DNA of 14,079 nucleotides from Chloroflexota bacterium (GTDB taxonomy: Bacteria; Chloroflexota; Limnocylindria; P2-11E), in contig VBGU01000109.1 of NCBI GenBank assembly GCA_005881085.1, forward strand, positions 1 to 14,079, given 5' to 3'. Below the pieces are notes generated by a model. That model worked only from the letters and a program-made list of their open reading frames with translations, was not told the origin of the DNA and made no database searches. Positions 1-6,869 of this stretch are shown here, in pieces; the stretch's first letter is position 1; each line of letters starts with the position of its first letter. A program made the position numbers and the translations under genes.

Positions 1-2
1 TC

Positions 3-242
3 GCAGGGGACGAAAAGGACGAGCCCGCCGTACGTGCTCTGCTCGCGCTCCATACAGAAATCGCGGTCGACGCCATGATCGCCGAGCGCGCAGGTCGCCT
101 CCGGCGCGCATCGGAGGTCCGCATGCCGGATGCCCTCGTCGCGGCGACGGCACTGGAGCACGGCCTCGAACTCATGACCCGCAACCGCCGGGACTTCGAC
201 CGCATTCGAGATCTCCGCGTGCGGAGCCCTAATAGCAGGTAG
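3..242 (+). CDS. PIN-domain protein (VapC-like toxin), C-terminal part
   Basis: This reading frame is open from the window edge and ends at TAG 240-242, so only the last 79 residues are visible and the gene start lies outside. The stretch PDALVAATALEHGLELMTRN followed by RRDF is the typical end of a PIN-domain ribonuclease: the Asp of PDA and the Asp of RDF are expected metal-binding positions in this fold, and the alanine-rich helix between them is the family hallmark. VapC-type PIN proteins are Mg2+-dependent RNases that cut tRNA or other RNAs and are usually paired with a small antitoxin encoded just upstream, which would be off the window here. Coding use is GC-rich like its neighbours. 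The gene is convergent with the response regulator, 14 bases apart. The fold is fairly certain; toxin function is inferred. Confidence 0.75.
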   Translation, partial: AGDEKDEPAVRALLALHTEIAVDAMIAERAGRLRRASEVRMPDALVAATALEHGLELMTRNRRDFDRIRDLRVRSPNSR

Positions 243-249
243 GTGCGCG

Positions 250-266
250 CTTCGGGTTACCCGAGG
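250..266. terminator. short inverted repeat between convergent genes (possible bidirectional terminator)
   Basis: Arms CTTCGGG (250-256) and CCCGAGG (260-266) pair over 7 positions, one of them a G-T wobble, around a TTA loop. The loop is the response-regulator stop codon read on the other strand. The repeat lies at the junction of two convergent genes, where a shared terminator would be expected, but neither side has a T-run, so intrinsic termination is only a possibility. Confidence 0.3.
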
Positions 267-925
267 CGATATCCAACCCCTCGCACGTTCGCGAGCGTCG
301 GCGCACCCGCGGAATCGAGCTTCGAGCGAAGTCGCGCGAGATGCGCTTTCAACCACTCGGGATCAGGGTCGCGCTCCTCGGGCCATCCCGCGCGCAGCAG
401 CGCGCGGCGCTCGAGCACCTCGCCGGGGCGCGCGACGAGCGCGGCAAGAAGACGAAATTCCGTGGGGGTCAGATCGAGGGCGTCACCGTCGACGCTCGCG
501 ACGTGCGTTTTCGGATCCACGCGGAGGCGACCGATAGAGGTCGCGGCCCGCGCGGCGTTCGCCGGCGCGGCGCGGCGCAGCAACGCGCGCACGCGGGAGC
601 GAAGCTCCTTTGAGCTGAACGGCTTCTCGAGATAGTCGTCCGCCCCGAGGTCGAGCAGCTTCGCCCGCTCGTCGGCGCCGCGCTCGCCGGTGAGCATGAG
701 GATCGGAGTCGAAGAAATGGCGCGGATCCGCTTGCATACCTCGTCGCCGGAGAGCCGCGGCAGCTTGCGGTCGAGGATCACCAGGTCCGGCGACTCTTCG
801 GCGTGCCGGCGCAGCGCTGTTTCGCCGTCGTACGCGGTGACGACCTCGTAACCGTCCTCGCCGAGCAGCGACGCGACCATCCCGACGAGCGCGCGCTCGT
901 CGTCGACGACGAGGACGCTGCTCAA
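257..925 (-). CDS. OmpR/PhoB-family two-component response regulator
   Basis: A 222-residue regulator with an N-terminal receiver domain (about 1-118) and a C-terminal winged-helix DNA-binding domain (about 128-222). In the receiver, the acidic pair D8-D9, the phospho-acceptor D52 (in ILDRKLP), T79 and K101 (in LEKPF) are all present. The output domain shows the OmpR pattern LTPTEFRLLAALVARPGEVL and ends in VRGVGYRLG. Length is normal for the family. The start is TTG at 923-925, which overlaps the TGA stop of the upstream histidine kinase by 4 bases (TTGA), implying translational coupling; the next Met (residue 16) would cut into the first acidic motif. It is presumably phosphorylated by the adjacent kinase. 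Target genes are unknown; the divergent ABC operon is the nearest candidate. Confidence 0.93.
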   Translation of the reverse strand: MSSVLVVDDERALVGMVASLLGEDGYEVVTAYDGETALRRHAEESPDLVILDRKLPRLSGDEVCKRIRAISSTPILMLTGERGADERAKLLDLGADDYLEKPFSSKELRSRVRALLRRAAPANAARAATSIGRLRVDPKTHVASVDGDALDLTPTEFRLLAALVARPGEVLERRALLRAGWPEERDPDPEWLKAHLARLRSKLDSAGAPTLANVRGVGYRLG

Positions 926-2577
926 CGTGAGGCCGCGTCGGCGGTCGCGCGCGCAAGTAGCACGGTGAACGCGAAGACCGCGCCGCCCTCCGGCGCGTCC
1001 TCGACCCAGATGTCGCCACCCTGGCCCTCGACGACCCGCCGCGACGCGAACAGACCGATGCCCGAGCCCGGCACCTCGTCGTTGCCCGCGCCGCGCGCGT
1101 AGGGCTCGAAGATCCGCGAACGCTCATTCGGCGGGACGCCGCGGCCCTGGTCCTGAACGCGCACGGTCGCGCGATCGTCGCCCCGCTCGATCTTCACGGC
1201 GATGCGCGTGCCCTCCGGCGTGTACTTGGTCGCGTTGTGCACGAGCCCCGCGACGACCTCGGCGGTGCGCCGCCGATCGCCACGGACGAAGACCGGCTGC
1301 CCACCGCGCGGACCGGTGACCTTGTGCCTGCGCGCCATCGGAGCGACCTCCTTCAGCGCGGCGGTCACGGTCGCGCGGAGATCGAAGCGCGTTCGGCGGA
1401 GGGAGAGCTCCGGTCGATCGGTGCGGACCCCCGCGAGGATCCGGTCGACGAGCTCGTCGAGTCGCAGCACCTGCGAAGTCGCCTCGGAGATCGGTCGCTT
1501 CGATTTGCCGTTCTTCTCCGCGAGCATCTCGAGGTGGCCGCGGATCACCGAAAGCGGCGTGCGCAGGTCATGCGTCACGACGGCGACGAAGTCGGCGCGC
1601 GCGCGCTCGAGATCGCGGAGCCTCTCGGTGGTCTGGCGCTCGAGCGCGTAGAGGGATGCTTTGTCGATCGCGAGCGCCGCCTGGTTCGCGAGCGCGCCAA
1701 CGAAACGCACCTCCTCCTCGAGGAACTCCTTGTAGTCGGGAACTTGAAGCACCACCGCGCCGAGAAGACGGTCGTTCGCGATGAGCGGGACCGCGATGTG
1801 GTCGAACGCGACGATCGGCCGGCGCTCGTCGAGCGCGCGCTGCGCGGCTGCGCTCGCGGTCTTGCCGAGTTCGCCCGAACGCGCACGCTCGCGGACGACC
1901 TCGCCTTCCTCGCGCAGCACGATCGCGCCGGACGCGCCCGGGTATACGCGGACGAGGCGGTCGACGATCAGCGACAGCACCTCATCGAGATCCAGGGTCG
2001 ACGTGAGGACGTTCGAGACCTCGAAGAGCGCCGAGACCTCGCGCAGCTTTCGGTCCGACTCGCGCTGCAACCGGCCCTTCTCGATGATCCCGGCGACCTG
2101 GTTCGCGATCGTCTGCAGGAAGTCGATCTCCTCGCGGCCGAACTCCCGCGGCTGCACCGTCTGCACGTTCATCACGCCGATGACCTCGTCGCGCGCGACC
2201 ACGGGGACCGACAGCATCGACGTGAAACGCTTCTCGTCGACCTCGGGTACCCACTTCCAGCGCGGCTCGCTGCGCACGTCGCGCGTGGCCAGCGGGACGC
2301 GGGCATTCGCGACCCAGCCGACGATCCCTTCGCCGACGCGCAGCGTCGCGCGCCCGATTCCGCCGCGATTGAGCCCGTTCGTCGCGACGAGACGCAGTAG
2401 ACCATCGGAGCGCTCGAGGAGATACAGAGATGACACTTCGGCGCCCATCGCGTCGGTGGTTCGGCCGATAACCACGCGAAGCATCTCGTCCCAGTCGCGC
2501 GCGGACGATGCGAGCTGCGCGACCTCGTGAAGAAATGAGAGCTCGCGGAGCTTTCGCTCCGCGTCAGACGCGGTCAT
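922..2577 (-). CDS. soluble GAF-GAF sensor histidine kinase
   Basis: A 551-residue kinase with no membrane segment or signal peptide, so it should sense a cytoplasmic cue. Order of parts: GAF domain 1 (about 28-166, with the GEGIVGWVA motif), a helical linker, GAF domain 2 (about 193-306), a coiled-coil-like segment (about 306-330), HisKA domain with the phospho-accepting H336 in VVTHDLRTPL, and HATPase_c (about 434-540) with N box N448, G1 box DQGRG at 476-480, F box near 490 and G2 box GSGIGL at 504-509. All kinase motifs look intact. GAF domains bind small ligands, haem, bilins or redox centres; no Cys-rich or obvious cofactor motif is visible, so the signal cannot be named. It is the first gene of a two-gene operon with the response regulator, which overlaps its stop codon, and it is divergent from the ABC exporter. 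Confidence 0.93.
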   Translation of the reverse strand: MTASDAERKLRELSFLHEVAQLASSARDWDEMLRVVIGRTTDAMGAEVSSLYLLERSDGLLRLVATNGLNRGGIGRATLRVGEGIVGWVANARVPLATRDVRSEPRWKWVPEVDEKRFTSMLSVPVVARDEVIGVMNVQTVQPREFGREEIDFLQTIANQVAGIIEKGRLQRESDRKLREVSALFEVSNVLTSTLDLDEVLSLIVDRLVRVYPGASGAIVLREEGEVVRERARSGELGKTASAAAQRALDERRPIVAFDHIAVPLIANDRLLGAVVLQVPDYKEFLEEEVRFVGALANQAALAIDKASLYALERQTTERLRDLERARADFVAVVTHDLRTPLSVIRGHLEMLAEKNGKSKRPISEATSQVLRLDELVDRILAGVRTDRPELSLRRTRFDLRATVTAALKEVAPMARRHKVTGPRGGQPVFVRGDRRRTAEVVAGLVHNATKYTPEGTRIAVKIERGDDRATVRVQDQGRGVPPNERSRIFEPYARGAGNDEVPGSGIGLFASRRVVEGQGGDIWVEDAPEGGAVFAFTVLLARATADAASR

Positions 2578-2608
2578 CGGTGAATTCTAGAAATAGACTC
2601 CGAATCCG
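2578..2608. promoter_or_regulatory. 31-base divergent promoter region, kinase / ABC exporter
   Basis: Only 31 bases separate the two divergent start codons, so both promoters must lie here and run into the opposite gene. On the minus strand TAGAAT (plus 2584-2589) sits exactly 6 bases before the kinase ATG, the spacing of a -10 element for a leaderless mRNA. On the plus strand TAGACT (2594-2599) sits 9 bases before the ABC ATPase ATG. Neither gene shows a Shine-Dalgarno sequence, which agrees with leaderless starts. No convincing -35 element was recognised. Confidence 0.5.
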
Positions 2609-3538
2609 ATGAAGACCGTCATCCGCACCGAGAAGCTGACCAAGCGATTCGGCGACCTCACCGCAGTGGACGGCATCGATCTCGACGTGCACGAGGGCGA
2701 GGTCTTCGGCTTCCTCGGACCCAATGGCGCGGGCAAAACGACGACCCTGCGCCTCCTCTGCGCGCTCATCGCGCCGAGCTCGGGGACCGCCGAGATCGCC
2801 GGATTCCGGCTCGGCCGCGAGGACGCCAAGATTCGCGCGGCGGTCGGGATCCTCACCGAGCAACCTGGCCTGTACGAGCGGCAGTCGGCCTGGGACAACC
2901 TCGTCTTTTACGCCACGCTGTACGGGCTTCCGCCATCTGTGGCGAAAGCCCAAGCGGAGCGTTACCTCCGGATGATGGGCCTCTGGGAGCGGCGGACCGA
3001 AGCCGTGGTGACCTTCTCCCGCGGCATGAAACAGAAGATGGCGATCGCGCGCGCCGCGCTGCACGAGCCGCGCGTCCTCTTCCTGGACGAACCGACCACG
3101 GGACTCGACCCCGACGCCGCGAAGACAGTGCGCGAGTTCATCGTCGCGCTCCGCGGCGCGGGACGGACGGTGTTCCTGTGCACGCACAACCTTGACGAGG
3201 CGGATCGGCTCTGCGACCGCATCGCGTTCTTCCGGCATCGCGTCATCCGCATCGCCAAGCCGGACGAGCTCCGGGCCGAGCTCTACGGGCGCGCCACCGA
3301 GATCCGCCTCCTGCCGAAGCCGCGGGCCGAGGATCTCGCGCGCGTGCAGGCCGTGCCCGGCGTGCATGAAGCCCATCTCGAGAATGGCTCGATCGTGGTG
3401 GCCTCGGCGGATCCGCTTTTGACGAACCCGCTGCTCGTGAGGGCGCTCGTCGACGGTGGCGCGGAGATCGCCTTCGTCACCGAGCGCAAGGCGCACCTCG
3501 AGGACGTCTACCTCCAGATCGTGGAGCCGATCGAATGA
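2609..3538 (+). CDS. ABC transporter ATP-binding protein (ABC-2 exporter type)
   Basis: A 309-residue nucleotide-binding subunit with one ABC domain (about 1-222) and a C-terminal regulatory extension (about 225-309), the layout of DrrA/CcmA/NatA-like exporter ATPases. Visible motifs: Walker A GPNGAGKTT at 37-45, Q-loop region near TEQPGLYE (83-90), signature FSRGMKQ at 136-142 (SRGM in place of SGGQ, common in this subfamily), Walker B LFLDEP at 157-162, and the switch His H193 in CTHNLDEADR. Its TGA overlaps the permease ATG (ATGA), so the two are translationally coupled and form one transporter at the cytoplasmic membrane. The substrate cannot be read from sequence; drugs, lipids or sodium are typical of the family. 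It has no Shine-Dalgarno sequence and is probably leaderless. Confidence 0.95.
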   Translation: MKTVIRTEKLTKRFGDLTAVDGIDLDVHEGEVFGFLGPNGAGKTTTLRLLCALIAPSSGTAEIAGFRLGREDAKIRAAVGILTEQPGLYERQSAWDNLVFYATLYGLPPSVAKAQAERYLRMMGLWERRTEAVVTFSRGMKQKMAIARAALHEPRVLFLDEPTTGLDPDAAKTVREFIVALRGAGRTVFLCTHNLDEADRLCDRIAFFRHRVIRIAKPDELRAELYGRATEIRLLPKPRAEDLARVQAVPGVHEAHLENGSIVVASADPLLTNPLLVRALVDGGAEIAFVTERKAHLEDVYLQIVEPIE

Positions 3539-4347
3539 CCGTCCTCGCGATGAGTCCGGCGCGCCCGACCCTCGTGCGCGCCGTCTGCGTGCGCGAGTGG
3601 CGCGAGGCGCTGGGAAACAAGCTCCTCGTCGGCATGACCCTTCTGCCACCGGTCGTCATCCTCGTCGCCGGCATCGGCGCCGTCGCCGCGGCCGCGGTCA
3701 ACCCGCCGAGCGATCGCGACGTGCAGGCGCTCTACGCCTCGGCGCCCGCGGTCGCGGGTCTCGACCCGAAGGACGCGGTGCAGGGATTCATCGCGACGTA
3801 CTTCCTCATCCTCTTCATGCTCATTCCGACCGTCGTGCCGCTCACGATGGCGATCTACTCGGTCATCGGCGAGAAGGCGTCGCGCACGCTCGAGCCGCTG
3901 CTCGCGACACCGGTCGGCGTCGGCGATCTCCTCTTCGCGAAGAGCCTCGCGTCGACGATCCCGAGCGTGATCGTGACGTGGGCCGCGTACGGGATCTACC
4001 TCGCGACGGTGATCGCTATCGGTTCTCACGCGGCGGTCAACGCGGTGACCGCGCCGCGGTGGATCCTCGCGATCATCGTGCTCGTCCCACTGCTCACGCT
4101 GCTCTCGGTGAACCTGGGCATCCTCATCTCGACGCGGGTGAACGACGTGCGCGTCGCGCAACAGATCGGCGGTCTCGTCGTCGTTCCGGTCGTGGGACTC
4201 GGAATCGCTCAGGTGACCGGACGCGTGGTGCTCGATAACGGCGCATTCTTCGAGATGACGATCGTGCTCATCGTGCTCGACCTCGCGGTTTTCTGGCTCG
4301 CGCGGCTCGCGTTCCAGCGGGAGAACATACTCGTCCGCTGGAGGTGA
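3535..4347 (+). CDS. ABC-2 type transporter permease
   Basis: A 270-residue membrane protein with about six hydrophobic segments near residues 33-55, 87-111, 137-160, 176-198, 210-228 and 239-260. The cytoplasmic motif GEKASRTLEPLLATPV (112-127) between segments 2 and 3 is the coupling-helix signature of ABC-2 permeases, known from NatB-like and drug exporters. It starts with ATG overlapping the TGA of the ATPase gene by 4 bases. A second Met at residue 6 could also serve as start. With the upstream ATPase it would form an exporter, most likely two copies of each subunit. The large extracytoplasmic loop 1 (about 56-86) is short compared with NatB-type permeases. Substrate unknown. Confidence 0.92.
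   Translation: MTVLAMSPARPTLVRAVCVREWREALGNKLLVGMTLLPPVVILVAGIGAVAAAAVNPPSDRDVQALYASAPAVAGLDPKDAVQGFIATYFLILFMLIPTVVPLTMAIYSVIGEKASRTLEPLLATPVGVGDLLFAKSLASTIPSVIVTWAAYGIYLATVIAIGSHAAVNAVTAPRWILAIIVLVPLLTLLSVNLGILISTRVNDVRVAQQIGGLVVVPVVGLGIAQVTGRVVLDNGAFFEMTIVLIVLDLAVFWLARLAFQRENILVRWR
4340..4347 (+). promoter_or_regulatory. strong Shine-Dalgarno sequence for the zinc-finger gene
   Basis: GGAGGTGA overlaps the last codons and TGA stop of the permease and lies 4 bases before the GTG start at 4352. It decides the GTG start of the small zinc-finger gene and is notable because several other genes in this window lack a recognisable ribosome binding site. Confidence 0.7.
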
Positions 4348-4351
4348 GCAG

Positions 4352-4573
4352 GTGGCCGAGTACCGCTGTTCCTTCTGCGGCAGGCGCGAGGATCAAGTCA
4401 GGAAGCTCATCGCCGGCCCGACCCTGGACATCATGATCTGTGATGAGTGCGTCTATCTGTGCAAGGAGATCGTCGACGAAGAGTTCTCAGGAACGCCTCG
4501 ACCCGAGCCAACGGCGCACCGAAACGGCTGGCTCGACCGGCTCCGCAGGATGGCCATCGCCCTGCCGAGATAG
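4352..4573 (+). CDS. stand-alone ClpX-type C4 zinc-finger protein
   Basis: A 73-residue protein starting at GTG behind a strong Shine-Dalgarno sequence. Residues 4-43 match the N-terminal zinc-binding domain of the ClpX unfoldase: C6-X2-C9 and C30-X2-C33 are the four zinc ligands, and RKLIAGP (17-23) and CDECVYLCKEIVDEE (30-44) are characteristic. The AAA+ ATPase part that normally follows is absent; instead there is a short basic tail (about 45-73). In ClpX this domain dimerises and binds substrates and adaptors, so a free copy could act as an adaptor or decoy, or simply be a small zinc-binding regulator. It lies 4 bases after the permease stop and looks like the third gene of the exporter operon. 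It is not a truncated clpX: the sequence after it carries no Walker motif. Function is unproven. Confidence 0.85.
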   Translation: MAEYRCSFCGRREDQVRKLIAGPTLDIMICDECVYLCKEIVDEEFSGTPRPEPTAHRNGWLDRLRRMAIALPR

Positions 4574-4680
4574 GTCTAGACGCTTCCTTCTATCTCGGCG
4601 AATTTCTCGCGAAGGAAACGCTGCATCGCATCGACATCATCGTCTACCGGACCTCGTTCATCTCGGTCACGCAAGGCCCT
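4574..4680. other. intergenic region between convergent genes
   Basis: This 107-base gap separates the zinc-finger gene from the convergent serine hydrolase. It contains weak inverted repeats: TTCCTT (4584-4589 region) with AAGGAA about 22 bases on, and CCC-TTTA-GGG at the hydrolase stop. None has a T-run typical of an intrinsic terminator. On the minus strand, after the hydrolase TAA, the same frame stays open for 34 further codons to a TAG at 4576-4578, with a TTG at 4672-4674 as a possible start. No other gene is supported. Confidence 0.4.
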
Positions 4681-6351
4681 TTAGGGGGCGGCCGACGGCT
4701 TCGGCGACCTGCCGTGGAGGAATGGGATCTCGATCGAGGGCTTCGGGATCGTGATCGTCGGGAACTCGAACCGCGGCGTGGGCGAGGGCACGACGCCGAG
4801 CTCCGAGGAAGGCGCGGGAACTCCTTCGTCCGGATAGGTTCGCGGTCCCGCGATCTCGACCGTCGCGGTCACGGGCTCGCTCACCGAGACCGTGCCATCA
4901 CGCAGCTCGTACGTGAGCTTGTATGTGCCAAGGATGCTCGGCGCCACGAACGGCACGAAGAACGTCCCCGTCACCCCTGGTTTGAACGTCCCGACCGGGC
5001 TCGAGCCCTGCTGCACGGTCCGGTTCGTACGCGGGTCGACGAGCCGCCAGCTCATCAAGAGCGGACGGTCCGTGTTACTCGCGAACTCGCTGTAGCTCAC
5101 GACGACGAGCGACGCCTCGCTGCGATGGAGGGTGTGCGGCATCCCGACCTGCGCCGTAACGAGGTACGGCTGATGAGCGCGGAGCGTGAACGTCGCGGTC
5201 GCCGCGCCCGCGGGGGCAAGGGCTGTGCCGCTCGCGTCGGCCAGGCCGATGGTGACCGTGTATGTCCCCGGCTGCGCCGGTATCGGGATCGGGATGGCGA
5301 CACTCTGTGTCTGTTGCGGCTGCAGCGCGGGAAGCGGCAGCGGCTTCGGCGACCGCATGAGCAGAGCACCCTGTCCGTTGGTCAAATCCCAGATGAGACC
5401 GACCGCGCCGGCACCGCTCGACGTCCACGCGCGTGTACCGATGTTCGTGATCGGGACCGATACGCGCGTATCGGTGGCAACATCCACCGGGATCGCGGTC
5501 TTCGCCACCTGGTAGCGCGCGTTCGCGACAGGCTGCAAGTTCGCGCTGTACACGAGCGAGCCGATGGATGAGATGAAGTTCGCGGCATCTTCGTCGGGAG
5601 CGTCCCACGTCATCGCGACGACGACGCGTGGGCCGGTCTTCGTGAAGATGATGCCAGCGTCGTGCGTGACGCTGGTGAGATTGCCGGTCTTGTGGGCGAC
5701 GACGACGCCCGGCGGGAGCTGGGCGGGCAGACGGTCGTTGATCTGCTGGCGCTCGAGGCGCGCGAGCATCCGATCCGAGGCCGCGCCTGAGATGAGCTGC
5801 CGCTTCGCCAGCAGCGTGAAGAATGTGCCGATCGCGTGCGGTGTCGCCCAGTTGTCCTCGGTGTCGTCGAAGGCCACGTGGAAATTCTTGATGCCGGCCT
5901 TTTCGAGCGTCGCGTCGATGTTCGAGCCGCCAAGGATGCGCCAGAGAGCGAGCGCGGAGCCGTTGTCGGAGATCGTGATCATCGCCTCGAGCGCCTCGTC
6001 GAGCGTGAGCTGCGTGCCGGCATCCTCGAACGATCCGTCGAGCGTGATGTCCTCGGGCTGGATGGTGATCGCGTCGTTGTAATGGAGGTCTCCGGTGTCG
6101 ACGCGGCGCTCCGCCTCGGCGAGAACGCCCAGCTTGTAGAGCGACGCGGCGATGACCTGTTCGTCGGGATCGTGGGCGAACAGCGGAGTCGCGACGGTCG
6201 GGTCCGCGATCCAGATCCCCGCGCCGCCGGGGAAGGACGAGATCAGGCCGTCGAGCTGCTGGACGAGCTCCGCGGTGCTCGCCCGCGCGGGGGCGGGTGC
6301 CGAGACGGCGATGACAAGGGAGACGACAAGAACGACACCGACCGTGCGCAC
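4681..6351 (-). CDS. secreted serine hydrolase (class A beta-lactamase fold) with C-terminal Ig-like domains
   Basis: From the chosen GTG start (6349-6351) the protein has 556 residues. Residues 1-24 form a clean signal peptide (MRTVGVVLVVSLVIAVSAPA then PARA before STAE). Residues about 28-270 are a class A beta-lactamase/serine-hydrolase domain with S70-L-Y-K73, S128-D-N130 and K221-T-G223. The omega-loop Glu needed for deacylation in true class A enzymes is not evident; the matching stretch reads DDTEDNWATPHA. So a peptidoglycan-directed or other acyl-serine hydrolase is more likely than drug resistance. About residues 290-392 and 395-502 resemble two Ig-like beta domains (PITNIGTRAW; PGTYTVTIGLAD), and the end is Pro-rich. 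ATG 6417 or ATG 6468 are alternative starts but overlap ybeY and put 22-39 polar residues before the signal peptide. It follows ybeY by 34 bases and may be the last gene of that operon. Confidence 0.85.
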   Translation of the reverse strand: MRTVGVVLVVSLVIAVSAPAPARASTAELVQQLDGLISSFPGGAGIWIADPTVATPLFAHDPDEQVIAASLYKLGVLAEAERRVDTGDLHYNDAITIQPEDITLDGSFEDAGTQLTLDEALEAMITISDNGSALALWRILGGSNIDATLEKAGIKNFHVAFDDTEDNWATPHAIGTFFTLLAKRQLISGAASDRMLARLERQQINDRLPAQLPPGVVVAHKTGNLTSVTHDAGIIFTKTGPRVVVAMTWDAPDEDAANFISSIGSLVYSANLQPVANARYQVAKTAIPVDVATDTRVSVPITNIGTRAWTSSGAGAVGLIWDLTNGQGALLMRSPKPLPLPALQPQQTQSVAIPIPIPAQPGTYTVTIGLADASGTALAPAGAATATFTLRAHQPYLVTAQVGMPHTLHRSEASLVVVSYSEFASNTDRPLLMSWRLVDPRTNRTVQQGSSPVGTFKPGVTGTFFVPFVAPSILGTYKLTYELRDGTVSVSEPVTATVEIAGPRTYPDEGVPAPSSELGVVPSPTPRFEFPTITIPKPSIEIPFLHGRSPKPSAAP

Positions 6352-6385
6352 CCATGAGAGGTAACGGCCACGTGATGCGTTTGGT

Positions 6386-6865
6386 TCACCGCTTACCCGA
6401 CTTTTGACGAGCCGCATCCTGCCCGAGCCGGAGCATTTCCCGGTAGCCAGCGGGTGTCTCGTCCTCATATCCCAGGAGATGAAGCACTCCGTGGGCCGCC
6501 AGGAAAGAGACCTCCTCCATGACCGGTCTCTTCCGGCGCCGGGCTTGCCTGGAAGCCTGTTCGGGGCTGATCAGGATCTCGCCCAGGTCGAAGCGGCCGC
6601 CGTTCTCGGCCCTGCGACCGTTTATGTGTGCGATGGCGCCGGGGCCGCGGTCGCGGGCCGGGATCGCCTCGCCGAACGAGAGCACGTCGGTCGTCTTGTC
6701 GATCCGACGGAAACGCTTGTTCAACGCGCGCATCTCGGTGTCGGACACGAATGCAACGTGCACCTCGGCATCGCGAGGAAGGCCGTACGGCCGGGCGGCG
6801 CGGCGGATCGCTTGGCGGATCGGCGCGAGCTCGCAAGGCGCCTCGCCGGCGATGGCGATGCGCAT
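6386..6865 (-). CDS. ybeY: YbeY, endoribonuclease / rRNA maturation factor
   Basis: A 159-residue protein of normal length for the UPF0054/YbeY family, a metal-dependent endoribonuclease needed for 16S rRNA 3'-end maturation and ribosome quality control. Visible motifs: LNKRFRRIDKTTDVLSF (48-64), DLGEILIS (93-100) and the metal site AAHGVLHLLGYED (123-135). Two metal-binding histidines, H125 and H129, are present, but the third His of the H-X3-H-X5-H motif is replaced by D135; Asp can bind zinc, so the enzyme may still be active. The ATG at 6863-6865 lies 4 bases after the pgpH stop, and the frame stays open upstream without resembling the family, so this start is preferred. Its linkage to phoH and pgpH is the conserved arrangement. 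Confidence 0.94.
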   Translation of the reverse strand: MRIAIAGEAPCELAPIRQAIRRAARPYGLPRDAEVHVAFVSDTEMRALNKRFRRIDKTTDVLSFGEAIPARDRGPGAIAHINGRRAENGGRFDLGEILISPEQASRQARRRKRPVMEEVSFLAAHGVLHLLGYEDETPAGYREMLRLGQDAARQKSGKR

Positions 6866-6869
6866 CGTG

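Noticed and set aside
1237..2400. Long plus-strand open frame opposite the histidine kinase
   Set aside because: It is a shadow of the GC-rich kinase gene: Arg/Asp/Glu-rich low-complexity translation with no recognisable domain, while the minus strand has complete kinase motifs.
2564..3649. 361-codon minus-strand open frame opposite the ABC ATPase
   Set aside because: The plus strand encodes an intact ABC ATPase with all motifs; the antisense translation is His/Arg/Glu-rich with no family features.
4352..4573. Truncated clpX gene
   Set aside because: The zinc-binding domain ends in a short basic tail with its own stop, and no Walker A/B or sensor motifs appear downstream in any frame, so a stand-alone small protein fits better than a broken clpX.
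6352..6468. Earlier starts of the serine hydrolase (ATG 6417, start at 6468)
   Set aside because: They overlap ybeY and would put 22 or 39 polar residues ahead of a well-formed signal peptide that begins exactly at GTG 6351; kept only as alternatives.
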